NCBI GenBank assembly: GCA_964614855.1
Contig: CAZTMX010000164.1
Coordinates: 1 to 6,354 of the forward strand
Direction of reading: 5' to 3'
Origin: CAWJHE01 sp964614855
GTDB lineage: Bacteria > Chloroflexota > Anaerolineae > Anaerolineales > UBA4823
Length of the DNA: 6,354 bases
The position numbers and the translations under genes were made by a program. The first letter of the stretch is position 1, and each line of letters opens with the position of its first letter. The notes beneath the pieces were generated by a model. The model was not told the origin of the DNA and made no database searches. It worked only from the letters and a program-made list of their open reading frames with translations. Of this stretch, positions 1-3,584 are shown piece after piece.

Positions 1-369
1 GGCATCACACCCATGATGAGCATGCTGCGCAGCCTCGCCGATCGCGGCGACCAGCGTCCCCTGCTCTTGTTCTACGCCAATCAAAATTGGGACAGCATCA
101 TTTTCCGGGAAGAGCTGAAAAGCTTAGAAGACAGGCTGAACCTGAAAATCATCCATGTTCTCAACAAGCCTCCAGAGAACTGGAGGGGTGAAACCGGGTT
201 TATCACCGCCGGCCTGCTGGAGAAATACCTGCCCAAGGATCGTAAACGAAACCAAATCGAAGTATTCATTTGCGGTCCAAAACCGATGATGGATGCGGTA
301 GAAAAAGCGCTTGTCCAAATTGGCTTGCCGGTGGGCGATTTTCACTCCGAGCGGTTTGACCTGGTTTGA
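1..369 (+). CDS. C-terminal part of a FAD/NAD(P)H oxidoreductase (ferredoxin/ferric reductase-like), 5' truncated
   Basis: The reading frame is open from the first base of the window and ends at TGA 367-369, so only the last 122 residues are present. The visible part is the NAD(P)-binding lobe of the ferredoxin-NADP reductase superfamily. It opens with GITPMMSML, the Gly-Thr-Pro-Met-Met turn that contacts the pyridine nucleotide. A Rossmann-type strand (LLLFYANQ) and the late CGPKPMMDAV motif follow; the Cys-Gly-Pro turn sits near the nicotinamide and flavin. The tail HSERFDLV resembles the ending of membrane ferric-reductase-like proteins that carry heme-binding transmembrane helices ahead of the FAD and NAD lobes. 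These enzymes move electrons from NAD(P)H through FAD to an acceptor. The acceptor cannot be named here because the FAD lobe and any membrane or iron-sulfur domain lie outside the window. The family assignment is strong and the subfamily is inference. Confidence 0.88.
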   Translation, partial: GITPMMSMLRSLADRGDQRPLLLFYANQNWDSIIFREELKSLEDRLNLKIIHVLNKPPENWRGETGFITAGLLEKYLPKDRKRNQIEVFICGPKPMMDAVEKALVQIGLPVGDFHSERFDLV

Positions 370-376
370 GGGTAAA

Positions 377-460
377 ATGCGACAACAAATCTCCACACTG
401 CTTGCAATCGGGATCGGTGGGATCATCGTCGTAATGACTTTGATTTTTGCTTACGTTTAG
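377..460 (+). CDS. Possible 27-residue single-span membrane peptide
   Basis: A short frame starts at ATG 377, seven bases after the stop of the oxidoreductase, and ends at TAG 458-460. A purine-rich GAGGG (368-372) precedes it with a 4-base gap, which is short but usable as a ribosome binding site. The product begins MRQQIS and continues as about 20 almost purely hydrophobic residues (LLAIGIGGIIVV, then MTLIFAYV). This is the pattern of one membrane helix with a positive cytoplasmic N-terminus. I do not recognise a family. The tight spacing suggests co-translation with the reductase, possibly as a small membrane partner. So short a hydrophobic frame could also be chance. Confidence 0.4.
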   Translation: MRQQISTLLAIGIGGIIVVMTLIFAYV

Positions 461-490
461 TTGTGAGCCATTTCTTAGAGCAAGCAGCAA

Positions 491-910
491 TTAATTCCAC
501 GGATTGATCACTTGCACTCCGCCGGGTAAGAAATCGGTCACATTGCGGGTGGCTATGGTCAGGTTATTTTGCAGTGCACTGGCAAGGATGAGCGAGTCCA
601 TCACGCCCACGGGATGACCGGCAGTCTCCAGGCGCGCAACTAACGAACCCCAAAGGAACATTGTCGGCGGGTCAATGGGAACCAAACGGCCTGAAAAACG
701 GGGAAGCAAGCCGGTATTCATCCAGACTAATAGTTCGGTTTTACGGTGTGAATCGGGCAAGCGCTCAATACCGCGCTGGATCTCCCCAATAGTGATTACA
801 CTGATGAAGAGCTTTTCCTCATCAATTGAGTTGAGCCAATCCACCACGCGCGGCTCTGGTTGGCGTCGGGTAAACTCAGAAAGGACACAGGTGTCCAACA
901 GGTAGTTCAT
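491..910 (-). CDS. vapC: VapC-type PIN-domain ribonuclease toxin
   Basis: This 139-residue protein has the normal length and layout of a type II VapC toxin, a Mg-dependent RNase that cuts specific RNAs when not bound by its antitoxin. The PIN-domain acidic residues are all visible: D6 in YLLDTCVLSE, E43 in TIGEIQRG, D105 in VMDSLILASA and D126 in ATRNVTDF. After the last acidic residue the chain ends with the usual short strand (VQVINPW). The ATG (908-910) overlaps the stop of the upstream antitoxin in an ATGA tetranucleotide, so the two are translationally coupled and made in antitoxin-first order. The gene runs toward the oxidoreductase cluster and ends tail to tail with it; I see no convincing terminator in the 30 bases between. 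Nothing looks broken, so the toxin is probably active. The RNA target cannot be read from sequence. Confidence 0.93.
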   Translation of the reverse strand: MNYLLDTCVLSEFTRRQPEPRVVDWLNSIDEEKLFISVITIGEIQRGIERLPDSHRKTELLVWMNTGLLPRFSGRLVPIDPPTMFLWGSLVARLETAGHPVGVMDSLILASALQNNLTIATRNVTDFLPGGVQVINPWN

Positions 911-1164
911 GGTTCAATCTCAATGTTCCGGGGGTTGCTCTTGTCGCGCACAACGCTCAGCTCGGAGCCTGACAAGGGGGAAGCCAACAAAAACTGTACC
1001 AGGCTGTCCGACGGCTTTGCCAGGCGCTCATATTCGTCGAATGGTATGATGACTACGGTTTTTCGCCCACGGCGCGTAACGATCTGCACGCCATTTGCTA
1101 ATACCCGATCAACCAGCTCGCTGAACCTGCTTTTTGCTTCTTGAAGTTGCCAAATATTACTCAT
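907..1164 (-). CDS. Phd/YefM-family antitoxin
   Basis: This 85-residue protein is the cognate antitoxin of the downstream PIN toxin. Its first 50 residues match the Phd/YefM DNA-binding fold: WQLQEAKSRFSELVDRV (helix 1), then GVQIVTRRGRKTVVIIPFDEYERL, the strand-turn-strand and helix that dimerise and bind the operator. The remaining residues (LVQFLLASPLSGSELSVVRD and onward to the end) resemble the flexible toxin-wrapping tail of this family. Members bind and inhibit the toxin, and repress their own operon as a toxin-antitoxin complex. The ATG at 1162-1164 follows a strong GGAGGTGA ribosome binding site (1168-1175). The gene overlaps the toxin start by 4 bases. A promoter and an inverted repeat lie immediately upstream. 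Pairing of a Phd-type antitoxin with a VapC-type toxin is common. Confidence 0.92.
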   Translation of the reverse strand: MSNIWQLQEAKSRFSELVDRVLANGVQIVTRRGRKTVVIIPFDEYERLAKPSDSLVQFLLASPLSGSELSVVRDKSNPRNIEIEP

Positions 1165-1167
1165 CGC

Positions 1168-1175
1168 TCACCTCC
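1168..1175 (-). promoter_or_regulatory. Ribosome binding site of the antitoxin gene
   Basis: GGAGGTGA on the minus strand is a near-perfect anti-Shine-Dalgarno match, three bases before the ATG when counted from its end. It fixes the antitoxin start. It also suggests strong translation of the antitoxin relative to the toxin, whose start has no comparable site and relies on coupling. Confidence 0.8.
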
Positions 1176-1182
1176 GATTATA

Positions 1183-1197
1183 ACTAGTCAGACTAGT
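1183..1197. promoter_or_regulatory. Inverted repeat, probable operator of the toxin-antitoxin operon
   Basis: ACTAGTC-A-GACTAGT is a perfect 7-bp inverted repeat around one central base. Each arm also contains the self-palindromic hexamer ACTAGT, so the site reads as two copies 9 bp apart, roughly one helical turn. It lies between the predicted transcription start (about 1198-1199 on the minus strand) and the antitoxin ribosome binding site, and directly abuts a second TATAAT (1177-1182, minus). Phd/YefM antitoxins bind such palindromes to repress their own promoter. The repeat is seen directly; the operator role is inference from family and position. Confidence 0.65.
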
Positions 1198-1205
1198 CCG
1201 TTAAG

Positions 1206-1234
1206 ATTATACATGAAATTGAAGATGGCGTCAA
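1206..1234 (-). promoter_or_regulatory. Promoter of the antitoxin-toxin operon
   Basis: On the minus strand TTGACG (1229-1234) and TATAAT (1206-1211) are separated by exactly 17 bases, which is 11 of 12 consensus positions for a housekeeping sigma70-type promoter. Transcription would start near 1198-1199, leaving a leader of about 35 bases that carries the inverted repeat and the GGAGGTGA site. A second TATAAT at 1177-1182 has only a weak -35 (TTAACG, 16-base spacer) and would start transcription within the ribosome binding site. It is therefore the poorer candidate. Confidence 0.72.
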
Positions 1235-1239
1235 TTTAT

Positions 1240-1320
1240 GAAAGCCGGGCATTGATCAAAGCTGATGCAGACATGATTGTTGCTCATGCAGGTTCTACAA
1301 CAGGCGGCGCGACCGGCATG
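1240..1320 (+). pseudogene. Probable remnant of a PEP-hydrolase-like TIM-barrel gene
   Basis: An open frame across this stretch encodes ESRALIKADADMIVAH followed by AGSTTGGATG. It resembles the segment (E-A-R-x-M-x-x-A-G-A-D-x-I-V-A-H-M-G-L-T-T-G-G-x-x-G) of phosphoenolpyruvate-hydrolase-like/Tm-1-type TIM-barrel proteins as I recall it. Those proteins are about 270 residues or longer. Here the similarity covers only about 27 residues. To the left the frame runs through KLKMASIY, which could be a shortened version of the preceding family segment, and to the right it loses resemblance and stops at TAA 1369-1371. No intact flanking domain is visible. The simplest reading is a decayed or deleted gene whose remaining DNA now hosts the toxin-antitoxin and ftsY promoters. 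Chance resemblance cannot be excluded without a profile search. Confidence 0.45.
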
Positions 1321-1363
1321 ACGATAGTGATGGTCATGCAAGGCCACCCTGTTTTTTCGCGCA

Positions 1364-1372
1364 TGATATAAT
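1364..1372 (+). promoter_or_regulatory. Extended -10 promoter of ftsY
   Basis: TGATATAAT is a perfect extended -10 element (TG-N-TATAAT). No good -35 hexamer sits at the proper distance, which is typical of extended -10 promoters. The element ends 8 bases before the ATG at 1381, so transcription should start at or within a base or two of the start codon. There is no Shine-Dalgarno sequence in the intervening AGCCCCCT. The ftsY transcript is therefore probably leaderless. Confidence 0.65.
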
Positions 1373-1380
1373 AGCCCCCT

Positions 1381-2298
1381 ATGGCTAATATCTTCTCAAA
1401 ATGGAAAGACGGGCTGGCAAAGTCCAGCAAAGCTGCCTTTGGGCAGATCGCAACCCTGCTGGGTGCGAGCGATATCACCCCCGATACCTGGGATGACCTG
1501 GAAGCGCTGTTGATCCAGGCGGACCTGGGGATGGAGACCACAGACACAGTGCTGGATGCGCTGGAAAAGCGCGTTGACAGCGAAGGGCTGGTCAAGGCTA
1601 GCGAGCTCAAAACGGCGCTGCGCGAAGAGCTGCGTGCACTGCTGCAAGATCCGCCGCAGGTCGTATTTGACCATAAACCGGCGGTCATCCTGGTGGTGGG
1701 CGTTAACGGCTCGGGCAAAACCACCAGCATCGCCAAGCTGGGGCAGCGCTTCACCCAACAGGGCAGGAGCGTGATCCTGGGCGCGGCGGACACCTACCGC
1801 GCTGCCGCTGTCGACCAGTTGGAAATCTGGGCGGAGCGGCTCAAGCTGCCCATCATCTCGGGCCAGCAAGGCGGGGATGCCGGGGCGGTGGTGTACGACA
1901 CGATCAAATCCGCCGAGTCACGCCAGCTGGATATCGCCCTGATCGATACCGCCGGGCGGCTGCACACGCGCTTTAACCTGATGGAAGAGCTGAAAAAAGT
2001 GCACCGCGTGGCGGGCAAAGCCATGCCAGGCGCACCGCACATGGTGTGGTTGGTGATGGATGCCACCACTGGTCAGAATGCACTGCAGCAGGCGCGCGCC
2101 TTCAAAGACGCGGTCAAGGTGACCGGTGTGATCCTGGCCAAGCTGGATTCCTCTGCACGCGGCGGGATGGCCTTTGCCATCCAGCGTGAGCTGGGGTTGC
2201 CGATCCTGTTCGCCGGGCTGGGCGAGAAACCCGAAGACTTGCAGCCATTCGATCCGGACGGTTTTATCGACGGCATCCTGGGTGAATTTAACGCTTAA
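1381..2298 (+). CDS. ftsY: Signal recognition particle receptor FtsY
   Basis: FtsY is the membrane-associated SRP-GTPase that docks with the SRP protein Ffh and passes ribosomes making membrane proteins to the SecYEG translocon. The 305-residue protein has the NG core only: a helical N domain (about 1-95) and the G domain. Visible GTPase motifs are GVNGSGKTT (107-115, P-loop), DTYRAAA (137-143, insertion-box region), DTAGR (189-193), DATTGQNA (227-234) and AKLD (253-256, guanine specificity), followed by a closing GLGEKPEDLQPF loop. DTYRAAAVDQL and the closing loop separate it from Ffh, which would also carry a Met-rich M domain. It lacks the long acidic A domain of the E. coli protein, as many short FtsYs do; the amphipathic N-terminus (MANIFSKWKDGLAKSSKAAF) may give membrane contact. 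The G4 motif has Ala where Thr is usual, a mild variation. Confidence 0.97.
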   Translation: MANIFSKWKDGLAKSSKAAFGQIATLLGASDITPDTWDDLEALLIQADLGMETTDTVLDALEKRVDSEGLVKASELKTALREELRALLQDPPQVVFDHKPAVILVVGVNGSGKTTSIAKLGQRFTQQGRSVILGAADTYRAAAVDQLEIWAERLKLPIISGQQGGDAGAVVYDTIKSAESRQLDIALIDTAGRLHTRFNLMEELKKVHRVAGKAMPGAPHMVWLVMDATTGQNALQQARAFKDAVKVTGVILAKLDSSARGGMAFAIQRELGLPILFAGLGEKPEDLQPFDPDGFIDGILGEFNA

Positions 2299-2463
2299 AC
2301 TGTGTTTTCCGCGCGAACCCCAATAAAGCGCAAAAAAATAAGCACACCCTCGCCCAAGGAAAACGATCCGAGAGATCAAGACATAATAAAATAAATTCAC
2401 ACAATATCGCATTTTTTCGAGCCGCAAGAGACAACGGCTCGCTGATACAAGGAGTAGTCCCCC
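2299..2463. other. Intergenic region and prfB leader
   Basis: The gap between ftsY and prfB holds no gene. It contains an A/T-rich run around 2380-2420 in which CATAAT (2382-2387) and TAAAAT (2387-2392) are possible -10 boxes, neither with a good -35. A hairpin follows: CGAGCCG (2418-2424) pairs perfectly with CGGCTCG (2435-2441) around a 10-base loop. The T run lies before the hairpin rather than after it, so it is not a standard intrinsic terminator on the plus strand. No clear terminator for ftsY is seen, and read-through into prfB is possible. Confidence 0.4.
2449..2454 (+). promoter_or_regulatory. Ribosome binding site of prfB
   Basis: AAGGAG lies 9 bases before the ATG at 2464. It fixes the true start upstream of the frameshift. 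The long downstream frame shows an internal ATG at 2621, but that would remove the conserved N-terminal domain. Confidence 0.8.
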
Positions 2464-3568
2464 ATGCAAGATTTGATCGACCGCCTGAAAACCTGTCAAG
2501 ATCTGACCGAGCACCTTCTGGAGCGTCTTTGACTTCGATGGCAAGCAAAAACAGGCGATAGAGTTACAAAAACAATCCGAAGAAACCGATTTCTGGGACG
2601 ATACCAACCGCGCCCGGGGGGTGATGAAAAAGCTTTCCAGTCTGCAGCTTGAGCTGGAGGACTGGAAAAGCCTGGTGCAGCGCATCAGCGACGCCAGCGA
2701 GCTGGCGCAAATGGAAGACGAAAGCCTGCGCTCTGACCTGGAGCAAGAGGTCGAAGCGCTCGAAACCGAGATCAGCAAGCTGGAATTCAACGTGATGCTT
2801 TCCGGTAAGTACGACCACGGCGACGCGCTGCTGGCGATCCACGCGGGGGCGGGCGGCACCGACTCGCAAGACTGGGCGGAGATGCTGCAGCGTATGTACC
2901 TGCGCTGGTGCGAGCTGCGCGGCTTCGAGACTGAAATCCTGGACACCACCCTGGGTGAAGAAGCCGGTGTCAAGAGCGTGACCATCGCGGTCAATGGCAA
3001 GTATGCCTTCGGTTACTTGCACGCGGAGAAGGGTGTGCACCGCCTGGTGCGACTTTCCCCCTTCGATGCAGCCCACCGCCGCCATACCTCATTCGCCCTG
3101 GTGGAAGTGCTGCCGCAGGTGGAGGATGACGACGAGATCGAGATCAACCCCAGCGACCTACGCATCGACACCTACCGCTCGGCGGGCGCAGGCGGGCAGA
3201 ACGTGCAAAAGAACGATACAGCGATACGCATTACGCATCTGCCCAGCGGTCTGGTAGTCACCTGCCAGAACGAGCGCTCGCAGACGCAGAACCGTGAAAA
3301 CGCCATGCGCGTGCTGCGCGCCCGGCTGTTGGAAATCAAGCAAGGCGAACAGCAGGAAGCTTTGGCGGAGATGCGCGGCGAGTATACCAAGGCGGAGTGG
3401 GGCAGCCAGATCCGCTCGTATGTGCTGCACCCCTACCAGATGGTCAAGGATCACCGCACCAATTACGAAGTGGGCAACGCACAGAGCGTATTGAACGGCG
3501 CGCTGGATGAGCTGATCGAAGCCTATCTGCGCTTTAGCATGGGCAACGGCAAGACCGAAGAGAGCTAG
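2464..3568 (+). CDS. prfB: Peptide chain release factor 2, with programmed +1 frameshift
   Basis: RF2 recognises UGA and UAA in the ribosomal A site and triggers release of the finished protein. The first 22 codons (MQDLIDRLKTCQDLTEHLLE, then RL) end in an in-frame TGA at 2530-2532. Skipping one base and continuing from GAC 2531-2533 gives DFDGKQKQAIELQKQ and then an unbroken RF2 sequence to TAG 3566-3568, 367 residues in all, close to the usual 365. Key motifs are the anticodon-like tripeptide SPF (about 198-200, in RLSPFDAAHRRHTSF), which marks RF2 rather than RF1, and GGQ (about 243-245, in SAGAGGQNVQ), which enters the peptidyl-transferase centre. The segment ETDFWDD near the N-terminus is also typical. 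The membrane-protein gene begins within 20 bases of the stop, so the two are probably co-transcribed. RF2 level is expected to be self-regulated through the frameshift. Confidence 0.96.
2520..2533 (+). other. RF2 programmed +1 ribosomal frameshift site
   Basis: The sequence GGAG-CGT-CTT-TGA-C contains the elements of the known RF2 autoregulatory shift: a slippery CTT (2527-2529), an in-frame TGA (2530-2532), a C after the stop that weakens termination, and an upstream Shine-Dalgarno-like GGAG (2520-2523) separated from CTT by three bases, as in E. coli. When RF2 is scarce, the ribosome pauses at TGA and slips forward one base, producing full-length RF2. When RF2 is plentiful, termination yields a 22-residue peptide. 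Confidence 0.95.
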
Positions 3569-3584
3569 GCTGGTGAGCGGGGTG

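Noticed and set aside
1141..1371. Plus-strand frame from TTG 1141 as an intact 76-residue gene
   Set aside because: Its 5' part is antisense to the antitoxin gene and its promoter, and there is no suitable start signal. Only the stretch at 1240-1320 resembles a protein family, so I treat that as a remnant.
2418..2441. Intrinsic terminator for ftsY
   Set aside because: The T run precedes the stem on the plus strand, and on the minus strand it becomes an A run after the stem. Neither direction gives a stem followed by U residues.
1918..3000. Long minus-strand open frame of 360 codons
   Set aside because: It overlaps ftsY and prfB, both of which show complete conserved motifs on the plus strand. 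Its translation is rich in Ser, Arg and Leu without recognisable motifs, as expected for an antisense shadow.
2621..3568. prfB starting at the internal ATG 2621
   Set aside because: The frame continues upstream with typical RF2 residues (ETDFWDD) to the frameshift site, and AAGGAG precedes ATG 2464. The internal start would remove conserved sequence.
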